A stretch of 64,000 nt of DNA, from positions 19,636 to 83,635 of the forward strand of contig CAZKPB010000010.1 in the NCBI GenBank assembly GCA_964554535.1, given 5' to 3'. The DNA is from DMER64 sp964554535 (lineage in GTDB: Bacteria > Bacteroidota > Bacteroidia > Bacteroidales > UBA932). This document shows, one piece after another, positions 26,705-34,976 of the stretch (its first letter is position 1; each line of letters begins with the position of its first letter). The notes under the pieces were generated by a model, which did not search any database, was not told where the DNA came from, and worked only from the letters and a program-made list of their open reading frames with translations. The translations under genes and the position numbers were made by a program.

Positions 26705-28642
26705 GCGCACCTGCACCTTGGCCTCTGTTTTGGCCGCTTCACTTAACGTAGTGCCCACCTTAACCCAAACATCCGCCCACGCAAACGGACTGTAGCGACA
26801 GACCGCATAGCCGCGCCAGCCCCGCCCGTATAGCGCCGGCACCGAAAATCCGTACAGCACGTCCGTCTCGTACGCATACAACCGCGCATCCCACGCATCG
26901 GCATGATACGCCGCCACGCGCACCGATGCTTGAAAACGCTTGTTCTCCGTAGCATATTTTCCCTCGGCATACACCATAGCCCCCCATACACAAGGCGCGT
27001 CGGTGTAAAGGCAACAGGCGGCTTCCACCCGTGAGGCCAGTATAAACCCGCCGCCCAACGGCACGGTACGGTGCACGCGTCCTTTTATCAGATCCTCAGC
27101 CCCGGCGGTGACCAGAGTATGTTGTTGCTGCAGCAGCACCTGTCCCTGCGGCAGACTCCACAGCAACCGGAAACGCCACCCGTACGAAGGTCTGTCGCAC
27201 AAATACCTTGGCTTTGGAAAACCGGCCACATACGCTATCCCCGAGAGATTTCCGCCACCCTTCAGCGACAGCGTGGTGTTCCACTGCAAACTGTATTCAT
27301 TGGCCGAGGTCGTGTTAAGCCCTAAAGAGGCACCATAGGCCGAGGTATATCCTGCTCCGAAGAAACGAGCCACCAGGGCGTTGCTCCACCCGCCCGAAGT
27401 ATAGTGCTGCATCCCCGTAAGCGCCGCCAAATTGCCCCCAAGGTCCACGGCCGCTTCGGCAAAAAGACGCAGGCTGCCGCCACGCCATTCGGCATAGGGA
27501 CCCGCCGCCCCAAAAGGCAACTTGCGGTTACGGTAGCGATTATAATACTTCACCTGCGTGGCGTCGGGCCGGCTGTACCCGTACACCGCCGCCGTAAACC
27601 CCGCCTTAAACCATTCGCCCGTATAAGAAGCGTTTGCACCTGCCACCCAGGCGCCCAGCGTGTTTTTGCGTTCCAGTTCGGAAGACGTTCGGTGGTAACC
27701 ATCAGAGGGCAACGAGGTAAACCCCTCCGGCCCCATACGTGCGTCCAGTTTCCGAAATGACGCAAATGTCGATGTTTTCCAGTGTCCCAGCCCCCAGGTG
27801 GCCCCCGCCCCACGCAAGGCTGTATTTTCCTGACGGGACAAACTGGCGGCCAGTCCCATTTCCTGCCAGTTCCAATCGGCACCGGCCGCCCCCTGAGCAA
27901 ATGTAACGCCCTTCCATAGTACCAGTCCCTGTCCGAAACGCGCCTGAAAATCCCCTATTACCAGCCGTTGCAGACGTCCCCTGTCCCTGAGCATCAGGTG
28001 AAACGACCCAAAATCCGCCAAGGCCCGTTCTCCGGCGTCACTTTCGATTGTAAACCCCCATTGCAATTGTTTGCCATATGTTCCCGTATACTTGAGGTAG
28101 CGTGTCCAGGGAACGCCCAAATACCGTGAATTGGGATGTTTTTCATATTCCTGCGCGGTCACGGGGGCGTAATGGCTGTCTCTGGGAAATACCGTGCGCG
28201 TCCCGGCAAGCAATTGGTGACGTGATTCTTTCCAAATATCGGGAATTCTCATGGAGTCTTTGTAATCGGGATCTTCCAAGGTAAAAAACAGCGATAATAC
28301 CGGGACGTCTTCCGACGTAAAACCGGCAATCAGCGGCAGTTCGTTCCAGGAAAACAGCGCACCCTGCACCTTACGGTAATCCAGCAGCGAGATGATTTGA
28401 AAGGCACTCAGAAAGCCCAGTTGTGCCAGATCGTCGTGCGTGGCGGTATTGAGGTTTACCGGATGATCGGCCAGATCCTGGTAATAAGCCGTCAGGGCTT
28501 CGGCCCCGTCCGCTGCGTCCTGGATAGCGACCATTTCGGCCACAATTTCCGCAACCCTTTCCGCAAACGGAAGGGTCTGTTGTGCGTGGGCAGTGCACAT
28601 AAAGCCCATACTGCCTATCAGCAGCCATACATTTTTTCTCAT
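26654..28642 (-). CDS. Helix-hairpin-helix protein with predicted outer-membrane beta-barrel
   Basis: A 662-residue secreted protein. After a signal peptide (MRKNVWLLIGSMGFMCTAHAQ) comes a ComEA-like helix-hairpin-helix region at about 60-120, with PVNLNTATHDDLAQLGFLS and a second hairpin around WNELPLIAGF. The remaining roughly 520 residues alternate polar and aromatic residues with many Gly/Tyr/Trp, as in an outer-membrane barrel (for example GDFQARFGQGLVLW). The ATG at 28642 follows GGGGGAGGAATGT, a strong Shine-Dalgarno unusual in this phylum. Proteins with this layout are widespread in Bacteroidetes and uncharacterised. Link to DNA uptake is only a guess. Confidence 0.75.
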   Translation of the reverse strand: MRKNVWLLIGSMGFMCTAHAQQTLPFAERVAEIVAEMVAIQDAADGAEALTAYYQDLADHPVNLNTATHDDLAQLGFLSAFQIISLLDYRKVQGALFSWNELPLIAGFTSEDVPVLSLFFTLEDPDYKDSMRIPDIWKESRHQLLAGTRTVFPRDSHYAPVTAQEYEKHPNSRYLGVPWTRYLKYTGTYGKQLQWGFTIESDAGERALADFGSFHLMLRDRGRLQRLVIGDFQARFGQGLVLWKGVTFAQGAAGADWNWQEMGLAASLSRQENTALRGAGATWGLGHWKTSTFASFRKLDARMGPEGFTSLPSDGYHRTSSELERKNTLGAWVAGANASYTGEWFKAGFTAAVYGYSRPDATQVKYYNRYRNRKLPFGAAGPYAEWRGGSLRLFAEAAVDLGGNLAALTGMQHYTSGGWSNALVARFFGAGYTSAYGASLGLNTTSANEYSLQWNTTLSLKGGGNLSGIAYVAGFPKPRYLCDRPSYGWRFRLLWSLPQGQVLLQQQHTLVTAGAEDLIKGRVHRTVPLGGGFILASRVEAACCLYTDAPCVWGAMVYAEGKYATENKRFQASVRVAAYHADAWDARLYAYETDVLYGFSVPALYGRGWRGYAVCRYSPFAWADVWVKVGTTLSEAAKTEAKVQVRLIFGRGTKTFSHNDID

Positions 28643-28700
28643 ACATTCCTCCCCCTCTGCCGCTCCCCTCTTATGAGACAAACAAAGGAAACAATATTAT

Positions 28701-28713
28701 GGGTCTATGACCC
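28701..28713 (-). terminator. Small hairpin after purE
   Basis: GGGTC-TAT-GACCC forms a five-base-pair stem directly after the purE stop codon, followed in the purE direction by an A/T-rich run without a solid T tract. It may be a weak terminator. Confidence 0.3.
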
Positions 28714-28714
28714 G

Positions 28715-29224
28715 TCAGACTTTGTATTTGTACGTGACTTCCTTGAGCGAAAGGTTGGCCTTGGCGATTTTTTGGGCCAGCGATTGCTTGAAGTCACTTA
28801 ATTTTTCTGCCAATGCACTATCCGACAAGGCCAATATCTGCAACGCAAAAATGGCTGCATTTTTGGCACCGTCCAGCGCCATAGTGGCCACCGGAATCCC
28901 GGCCGGCATCTGCAGTATGGAAAGGATGGAATCCAGACCGGCTACCGACTGGGCGCTTTTTACCGGCACCCCGATGACGGGCAATGTAGTGGAAGCGGCA
29001 ATGACGCCGGGCAGATGCGCAGCACCTCCCGCCGCGGCAATGATCACCCGGACACCGCGTTCTGAGGCCCGACGGGCAAAAGATTCCACTTCCCGCGGAG
29101 TACGGTGGGCGGATAAAGCGTTGATTTCAAAGGGAATTTCCATCTGGTCCAGAAACTGGGCCGCCGGTTCCATTACGGGCATATCGGACAAACTGCCCAT
29201 TATAATACTGACTAAAGGCTTCAT
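28715..29224 (-). CDS. purE: N5-carboxyaminoimidazole ribonucleotide mutase
   Basis: A 169-residue purine biosynthesis enzyme of class I PurE type. The mononucleotide-binding MGSLSDMPVM and the SAHRTP motif are present, with AAAGGAAHLPGVIAA and GVPVKS. ATG 29224 gives the usual length; an upstream in-frame Met lies at the promoter and is not used. Divergent from hpt, so de novo synthesis and salvage of purines share one 73-base control region. Confidence 0.95.
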   Translation of the reverse strand: MKPLVSIIMGSLSDMPVMEPAAQFLDQMEIPFEINALSAHRTPREVESFARRASERGVRVIIAAAGGAAHLPGVIAASTTLPVIGVPVKSAQSVAGLDSILSILQMPAGIPVATMALDGAKNAAIFALQILALSDSALAEKLSDFKQSLAQKIAKANLSLKEVTYKYKV

Positions 29225-29245
29225 AGTGCTTTTAATTATAGAAAG

Positions 29246-29253
29246 CAAATATA
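29246..29253 (-). promoter_or_regulatory. -7 promoter element for purE
   Basis: On the minus strand TATATTTG, 21 bases before the purE ATG. It is separated by only 12 bases from the oppositely directed hpt element, so the two promoters must overlap in their upstream parts. Confidence 0.6.
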
Positions 29254-29265
29254 GAAAATTATGTC

Positions 29266-29273
29266 TACTTTTG
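29266..29273 (+). promoter_or_regulatory. -7 promoter element for hpt
   Basis: TACTTTTG fits TAnnTTTG, 24 bases before the hpt ATG. No good -33 TTTG is visible. Confidence 0.6.
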
Positions 29274-29297
29274 CGCTTTATACCACGCTTGATATTT

Positions 29298-29843
29298 ATG
29301 AAACACGTTACGCTTTACGACAAGACTTTTAAGACGTTTATCCCCTTTGAACAGATAGACGCATCCATTGGCCGGGTGGCAGAAAGACTGAACGCAGACT
29401 TGAGCGGGGAAGACCGTCCCGTATTTCTGGGAATTCTCAACGGCTCCTTTATGTTTACGGCCGACCTGGTCAAGAAACTGAACCTCAACTGTGAAGTATC
29501 GTTCATCAAGGTCACTTCCTACGAGGGGACTCACAGCACCGGAGACGTCTGTGAAGTGATAGGCCTTAACACCTCAGTGGCCGGACGCACGGTGGTCATT
29601 GTGGAAGACGTGGTGGACAGCGGCAAGACCATTGTCAAACTGGTCAACCTGCTGCAGGAACATAACCCCAAACAGATTCTGGTGTGCACCCTGTTCTACA
29701 AGCCCCAAGCCTACAAGGAACACGTTCCCATCCAATACTACGGAATGGAGATAGGCAACGACTTCATTGTAGGTTACGGACTGGACTACAATGGATTGGG
29801 GAGACAATACAAAGACATTTACGTACTTGATTCATCTAAATAA
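29298..29843 (+). CDS. hpt: Hypoxanthine phosphoribosyltransferase
   Basis: A 181-residue purine salvage enzyme that joins hypoxanthine (and probably guanine) to PRPP. The PRPP-binding loop VVIVEDVVDSGKT and the N-terminal flexible-loop motif SFIKVTSYEGTHSTG fit HPRT. The start at 29298 (MKHVTLYDKTFKTF) is chosen because the upstream open frame is antisense to purE and crosses the promoter. First gene of the run hpt-adk-obgE-PAP2-lplA. Confidence 0.94.
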   Translation: MKHVTLYDKTFKTFIPFEQIDASIGRVAERLNADLSGEDRPVFLGILNGSFMFTADLVKKLNLNCEVSFIKVTSYEGTHSTGDVCEVIGLNTSVAGRTVVIVEDVVDSGKTIVKLVNLLQEHNPKQILVCTLFYKPQAYKEHVPIQYYGMEIGNDFIVGYGLDYNGLGRQYKDIYVLDSSK

Positions 29844-29851
29844 CTATACTT

Positions 29852-30427
29852 ATGACCAATATGATTATTGCCGGCCCTCCGGGTTCGGGCAAAGGCACAC
29901 AAGCCAAAATACTTGTAGAAAAATATCAATTTGTACACCTGTCCACCGGTGACATGCTCCGTGCGGAAATCAAGGCACAGAGCGATCTGGGCAAAGAAGT
30001 GGAAGCCATCATTGCCCGCGGCGACCTGGTTTCTGACCAGATTGTAATAGCTCTCATCTCCAAAAACATTCAGGCCAACCCCCACGCCAAGGGATTCCTT
30101 TTTGACGGATTCCCCCGCACCATTGCGCAGGCTCAGGCACTGGACGCTTTCCTGGAAGAAAACAAACAGGAACTTCACCTGATGCTGGTATTGGACGTGG
30201 ATGACAACCTGGTGGAAGAGCGTATGCTCAAACGCGGCGCACTGGAAAACCGCGCCGACGACACCGACGTCACCCGTATCCGCCACCGCATTGCCACCTA
30301 CCACAACCAGACAGAACCCCTTATTGCTTACTACACCCAGAAAGGCAAATGCCACGTGGTGAACGGGTCGCAATCCATAGACCATACTTTTGAACAAATA
30401 AAAGAATGCCTGACTCCAATTTTGTAG
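29852..30427 (+). CDS. adk: Adenylate kinase
   Basis: A 191-residue short-lid adenylate kinase converting AMP and ATP to two ADP. P-loop IAGPPGSGKGTQAKI (about 5-19), HLSTGDMLRAEI and FLFDGFPRTIAQAQAL are diagnostic. The lid is short (ENRADDTDVTRIRHR) and has no zinc cysteines. It starts 8 bases after hpt; obgE begins inside its last 22 bases. Confidence 0.96.
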   Translation: MTNMIIAGPPGSGKGTQAKILVEKYQFVHLSTGDMLRAEIKAQSDLGKEVEAIIARGDLVSDQIVIALISKNIQANPHAKGFLFDGFPRTIAQAQALDAFLEENKQELHLMLVLDVDDNLVEERMLKRGALENRADDTDVTRIRHRIATYHNQTEPLIAYYTQKGKCHVVNGSQSIDHTFEQIKECLTPIL

Positions 30428-31401
30428 ATTACGTCCGGCTGTTTTGTGCCTCGGGGAACGGCGGCGCGGGTGCCATGCACCTGATGCGGGCCAAGTACGT
30501 CCCAAAGGGAGGTCCCGACGGCGGAGACGGCGGACGCGGCGGCCACATTATTTTGCGAGCCAATCCACAATTTTGGACACTTATTCACCTCAGATACCAG
30601 AAGCACGTACACGCAGACAACGGTAGCCACGGTGAGGGTGCTCTGCGCCACGGTGCCAACGGCAAGGATATCTATCTGGACGTTCCCCTGGGCACGGTAG
30701 CCAAAAGCGCCGCCACGGAAGAAGTGCTGTGCGAGTTGACCGTTCCGGGCCAGGAATTCATTCTCTGCCCGGGAGGCCGAGGCGGATGGGGCAACGACCA
30801 CTTCAAAAGTCCCACCAACCAGACGCCCCACTACGCCCAACCGGGCGAGTCGGGAGTGGAGGGGTGGTTCACTTTTGAGCTGAAACTACTGGCCGATGTG
30901 GGGCTGGTGGGACTTCCCAATGCCGGCAAGTCCACCCTGCTGTCGGTGGTCTCGGCCGCCAGACCAAAAATTGCCGACTATCCGTTTACCACACTCGAGC
31001 CGCAGTTGGGCATTGTGACTTGCCGGGAGAACAAATCGTTTGTCATGGCCGACATTCCGGGCATCATTGAAGGCGCTCACGAGGGCAAGGGTCTGGGACT
31101 GCGCTTTTTGCGCCATATAGAACGCAACTCCATGCTGTTGTTCCTCATAGCGGCGGACAGTCCGGACATCTGTGCCGAATACAAGATGCTGCTCAAAGAG
31201 CTTAAACAATATAAACCCGAACTGCTGGACAAAGAACGGTTGTTGGCCATTACCAAGACCGACCTTCTGGATGAAGAAGGACTTAAAAAACTCAAACGCC
31301 ACCTGCCCCGTACCGTGCGCACACATCTGATTTCTTCCGTCACGGGGATAGGCATAGCCCCCCTGAAGGACTTGCTATGGGAGACCTTATCCGCTCAATA
31401 G
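30406..31401 (+). CDS. obgE: GTPase Obg (CgtA)
   Basis: A 331-residue ribosome-associated GTPase. The glycine-rich Obg fold occupies about 1-155 (GNGGAGAMHLMRAKYVPKGG, DGGDGGRGGHI). The G domain has GLPNAGKSTLL, DIPGIIEGAHEGKGLG and TKTDLLD. The C terminus ends soon after the G domain (SSVTGIGIAPLKDLLWETLS), so the OCT extension found in some Obg proteins is absent, as in many Bacteroidetes. It overlaps adk by 22 bases and the PAP2 gene by 25. Confidence 0.95.
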   Translation: MPDSNFVDYVRLFCASGNGGAGAMHLMRAKYVPKGGPDGGDGGRGGHIILRANPQFWTLIHLRYQKHVHADNGSHGEGALRHGANGKDIYLDVPLGTVAKSAATEEVLCELTVPGQEFILCPGGRGGWGNDHFKSPTNQTPHYAQPGESGVEGWFTFELKLLADVGLVGLPNAGKSTLLSVVSAARPKIADYPFTTLEPQLGIVTCRENKSFVMADIPGIIEGAHEGKGLGLRFLRHIERNSMLLFLIAADSPDICAEYKMLLKELKQYKPELLDKERLLAITKTDLLDEEGLKKLKRHLPRTVRTHLISSVTGIGIAPLKDLLWETLSAQ

Positions 31402-31967
31402 TTCAGGCAGACCAACAACTGTTTCTGACGCTCAACGGAGCCCATACTCCCTGGCTGGACCCCGTAATGCAGTTTTTTTCCAATATTCCCGTATGGATTC
31501 CCCTGTACGCGTTTATTGTATTCCTGTTTTTCTACAAACGGCCCTGGCGGATTGGAGTGGTCGCACTTTGCTGCGTGGGACTCACCTTTCTGTTTACCGA
31601 CCAGATATCCGCCTCGCTCATCAAGGAATGGGTGGCAAGGGTGCGTCCTTCGCATGTGGAGGCATGGCGGGATATCATTCACTTACTGGAGGGCGAGGGA
31701 GGACTCTACGGATTTGTTTCATCGCACGCGGCCAATGTCTTTGGACTGGCCTGCTTCAGCAGTCTGGTAATCCGCAGGAAATGGCTTACCATATTCCTGT
31801 ATGTCTGGGCCGCCTTGGTCAGTTACAGCCGTATCTACGTGGGAAAACACTTTCCCGCAGACGTCCTGTGCGGCGCCTTGTTGGGCTGGCTGACAGGTTG
31901 GCTTATGTATAAGCTGTATCGGTTTATCCGCCACGAATTTCTGTCCGGTTATGCGACTGATTATTGA
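31377..31967 (+). CDS. PAP2-family membrane phosphatase
   Basis: A 196-residue integral membrane protein with about five to six hydrophobic segments. The three PAP2 motifs are visible: KEWVARVRPS (K-x6-RP), VSSHA (the SGH motif with a Ser in place of Gly) and SRIYVGKHFPADV (SR-x5-H-x3-D). It probably dephosphorylates undecaprenyl diphosphate or another lipid phosphate at the outer face of the inner membrane. The start overlaps obgE and the stop overlaps lplA, suggesting coupled translation. Exact substrate (UppP, LpxE/LpxF type) is not resolved. Confidence 0.85.
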   Translation: MGDLIRSIVQADQQLFLTLNGAHTPWLDPVMQFFSNIPVWIPLYAFIVFLFFYKRPWRIGVVALCCVGLTFLFTDQISASLIKEWVARVRPSHVEAWRDIIHLLEGEGGLYGFVSSHAANVFGLACFSSLVIRRKWLTIFLYVWAALVSYSRIYVGKHFPADVLCGALLGWLTGWLMYKLYRFIRHEFLSGYATDY

Positions 31968-32946
31968 TTCACAGACCGACCCATACCTTAATTTGGCGGG
32001 CGAGGAATACCTGTTTCTGCAGTACAACCGCCCGGTCTTCCGGCTGTGGCGCAACGACCGTTCCATCATTGTGGGGCGCAACCAGAATACTCTGGCGCAA
32101 ATCAACGTTCCCTACGTAAGGCAACACCGGCTGCCGGTGGTCAGAAGGCTCACCGGAGGGGGCGCCGTCTTCCACGACGCAGGCAACATCAACTTTACCT
32201 TTGCCGTTCCCTGCCCCGTGGTTTCCCGTACCACCGAACTGTTTGCCCGTTATACACAGCCCATAGTGGAAGCCCTCCGGGCTATGGGAATACCCGTAGC
32301 CCTTGAAGGGCGCAACGACCTGCGGGTCAACGGATACAAGGTATCCGGAAACGCGCTGGCCCTGCATCGCGGCCGCCTGCTGCTGCACGGGACGCTACTA
32401 TACAGCGCCAATCTGAAAGACCTCTCCAGTGCCCTGATTCCCAAACGAGCCGTCACCTGCTTTGAGGGAAAAGCCGTGGAAAGTCATCCCGCCCGCACCG
32501 CCAATCTCATAGAATTTATGGCCTGTCCGCTACCGGCTGATGTATTTATGGCTCAACTATCGCAACAGGTGCAGGCCCAACAGCGGGAACCGTTTGAACC
32601 GGAACCTTGGAGCGCCATAGAACAGCAACGCATTGAGCAGCTTTGCCGCCAAAAGTACACCACCTATGAATGGAATTACGGGGAATCTCCGGCGTACAAT
32701 TTCTCGCAGACCCTGCGTTTTACCGGAGGAGAGATTTCCGTATTCCTGACCGTGCGTGAAGGCATCATTGTTTCCGCACGCATTTATGGAGACTATTTCT
32801 GTACCTCCCCCACCCAAACCATAGAGGCAGCCCTTGCAGGCTGCCCCCATCAGTGGGACAAAATCAAAGAGCGCCTGGACGCCTTTGATTTTTCCTCCTA
32901 TTTTGGCACCATCACCCCGGACGAGTTTGCCCGGGTCATCTGCTAA
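31951..32946 (+). CDS. lplA: Lipoate-protein ligase A
   Basis: A 331-residue enzyme that activates free lipoate and attaches it to the E2 and GcvH proteins. RRLTGGGAVFHDAGNINFTF is the family signature of the adenylation site, followed by NDLRVNGYKVSGNA. The C-terminal accessory domain (about 245-331) is present. It overlaps the PAP2 gene by 17 bases, and its stop overlaps the convergent mutB stop by four. Confidence 0.93.
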   Translation: MRLIIDSQTDPYLNLAGEEYLFLQYNRPVFRLWRNDRSIIVGRNQNTLAQINVPYVRQHRLPVVRRLTGGGAVFHDAGNINFTFAVPCPVVSRTTELFARYTQPIVEALRAMGIPVALEGRNDLRVNGYKVSGNALALHRGRLLLHGTLLYSANLKDLSSALIPKRAVTCFEGKAVESHPARTANLIEFMACPLPADVFMAQLSQQVQAQQREPFEPEPWSAIEQQRIEQLCRQKYTTYEWNYGESPAYNFSQTLRFTGGEISVFLTVREGIIVSARIYGDYFCTSPTQTIEAALAGCPHQWDKIKERLDAFDFSSYFGTITPDEFARVIC

Positions 32947-34976
32947 CGGGCCTGTTTTTCCAACAGCTCCAGCATCTTGACGGCGCATAGGGCTATGGGC
33001 GTTCCGGGGCCGAATATGGCCACGGCTCCGGCATCGTACAGCGCCCGGTAATCCTGCGCCGGAATCACACCGCCCACAATGACCAGAATGTCTTCCCTGC
33101 CCAAATCCTTGAGAGCTTTCACCACCTGGGGCACCAGGGTCTTGTGCCCGGCCGCCAGCGAAGATACCCCCAACAGATGCACGTCGTTTTCTACCGCCTG
33201 CCGAGCCGCTTCCTCAGGCGTCTGGAACAAGGGCCCCATATCTACGTCAAAACCGATGTCGGCATAACCGGTAGCCACTACCTTGGCACCCCGGTCGTGC
33301 CCGTCCTGACCTAATTTTGCCACCATGATGCGCGGCTGACGCCCTTCCCTTTTGGCAAAGGCGGCAACCATTTCCCTGGCCTTCAGAAAATCTGCGTTAT
33401 CTTTGGCCTCGGCCATATATACTCCTGTGTTCATACGGATTACTGCTTTATAACGTCCCACCACTTTCTCGCACGCGTCGGAAATTTCTCCAAGGGTTGC
33501 CCTGCAGCGGGCCGCTTCCACAGCCAGTTCCAACAGATTGCCCGTCTTGCTTTCCACGGCCGCCGTGATGGCGTCAAGGCATTGTTGCACCTTGTTTGCG
33601 TCGCGGTGTGCACGCAGGTCTTTGAGGCGTTCAATCTGGGAAAGACGTACCTTGGTATTGTCCACGTCCAAGATTTCAATGGGATCCTGTTTGTCCAATT
33701 TGTATTTGTTTACCCCAACCACCGTTTCAATGCCCGAGTCAATGCGGGCCTGCTTGCGCGCCGCCGCTTCTTCAATGCGCAATTTGGGAATGCCTGTTTC
33801 TATGGCCTTGGCCATACCGCCCAGTTTTTCAATTTCCTGAATCAGGTTCCAGGCTTCGCGGGCCATCCGGTCCGTCAGATTTTCCACGTAGTATGACCCG
33901 GCCCACGGATCAATGCTGCGGCATATCTGAGTTTCTTCCTGTATGTACAACTGGGTGTTGCGGGCAATACGGGCCGAGAAATCCGTGGGCAGGGCAATGG
34001 CCTCGTCCAGAGCGTTGGTGTGCAGACTCTGGGTGTGGCCCAGAGCGGCGGCCATGGCTTCTATACAGGTACGGGCCACATTGTTGAACGGATCCTGTTC
34101 GGTGAGGGACCAGCCCGACGTCTGGCAGTGCGTACGCAAGGACAGCGATTTTGGGTTTTTGGGACCGAACCCGTTTACCAGTTTGGCCCAGATCATACGG
34201 GCCGCACGCATCTTGGCAATTTCCTTAAAGTGGTCCATTCCAATGGCCCAGAAGAAAGACAGCCGGGGGGCAAACTGGTCCACGTTCATTCCGGCCCGGA
34301 TACCGGTACGCAAGTATTCCAAACCGTCTGCCAGCGTATAGGCCATTTCCAATTCGGGTGTGGCCCCGGCTTCCTGCATATGGTATCCCGATATGGAAAT
34401 AGAATTGAATTTGGGCATTTTTTGCGCCGTGTAGGAGAAAATGTCTCCAATGATACGCATGGAGAATTCGGGCGGGTAAATATAAGTGTTGCGTACCATA
34501 AACTCTTTGAGGATGTCGTTCTGAATGGTCCCCGTAAGTTCTTCCAGCGTGGCCCCCTGTTCCAGACCGGCCACAATATAGAAGGCCAGCACGGGAAGCA
34601 CCGCACCGTTCATGGTCATGGACACGGACATCCTGTTTAGCGGAATCTGGTCAAAAAGCACTTTCATATCTTCCACGGAGCAGATGCTTACCCCCGCTTT
34701 CCCCACGTCGCCCACCACACGCGGATGGTCGGCGTCGTATCCCCGGTGCGTGGCCAGATCAAACGCTACGGAAAGACCTTTCTGTCCGGCCGCCAGGTTA
34801 CGACGGTAAAATGCGTTGGATTCCTCGGCCGTGGAAAATCCCGCATACTGGCGGACGGTCCACGGTTTTTGCACGTACATGGTGCTGTACGGGCCGCGCA
34901 GGAAAGGCGCCAGTCCGGCGGCATAATTTAAATGCTCCAGATTTTCAATATCTTGGGCGGTATAGAATGTTTTCAT
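32943..34976 (-). CDS. mutB: Methylmalonyl-CoA mutase, large (catalytic) subunit
   Basis: A 677-residue B12-dependent enzyme interconverting succinyl-CoA and methylmalonyl-CoA. The TIM-barrel part opens with HLNYAAGLAPFLRGPYSTMYV and WTVRQYAGFSTAEESNAFYR. The C-terminal cobalamin domain has the base-off motif DGHDRGAKV (D-x-H-x2-G). It is about 35 residues shorter at the N terminus than classical subunits of about 715. The start overlaps the mutA stop (ATGA). In Bacteroidales this enzyme serves propionate formation from succinate; the decarboxylase and epimerase genes are not in this window. Confidence 0.96.
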   Translation of the reverse strand: MKTFYTAQDIENLEHLNYAAGLAPFLRGPYSTMYVQKPWTVRQYAGFSTAEESNAFYRRNLAAGQKGLSVAFDLATHRGYDADHPRVVGDVGKAGVSICSVEDMKVLFDQIPLNRMSVSMTMNGAVLPVLAFYIVAGLEQGATLEELTGTIQNDILKEFMVRNTYIYPPEFSMRIIGDIFSYTAQKMPKFNSISISGYHMQEAGATPELEMAYTLADGLEYLRTGIRAGMNVDQFAPRLSFFWAIGMDHFKEIAKMRAARMIWAKLVNGFGPKNPKSLSLRTHCQTSGWSLTEQDPFNNVARTCIEAMAAALGHTQSLHTNALDEAIALPTDFSARIARNTQLYIQEETQICRSIDPWAGSYYVENLTDRMAREAWNLIQEIEKLGGMAKAIETGIPKLRIEEAAARKQARIDSGIETVVGVNKYKLDKQDPIEILDVDNTKVRLSQIERLKDLRAHRDANKVQQCLDAITAAVESKTGNLLELAVEAARCRATLGEISDACEKVVGRYKAVIRMNTGVYMAEAKDNADFLKAREMVAAFAKREGRQPRIMVAKLGQDGHDRGAKVVATGYADIGFDVDMGPLFQTPEEAARQAVENDVHLLGVSSLAAGHKTLVPQVVKALKDLGREDILVIVGGVIPAQDYRALYDAGAVAIFGPGTPIALCAVKMLELLEKQAR

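Noticed and set aside
28707..29297. Upstream in-frame extension of hpt
   Set aside because: It runs antisense through purE and across the hpt promoter; HPRT length is reached from ATG 29298.
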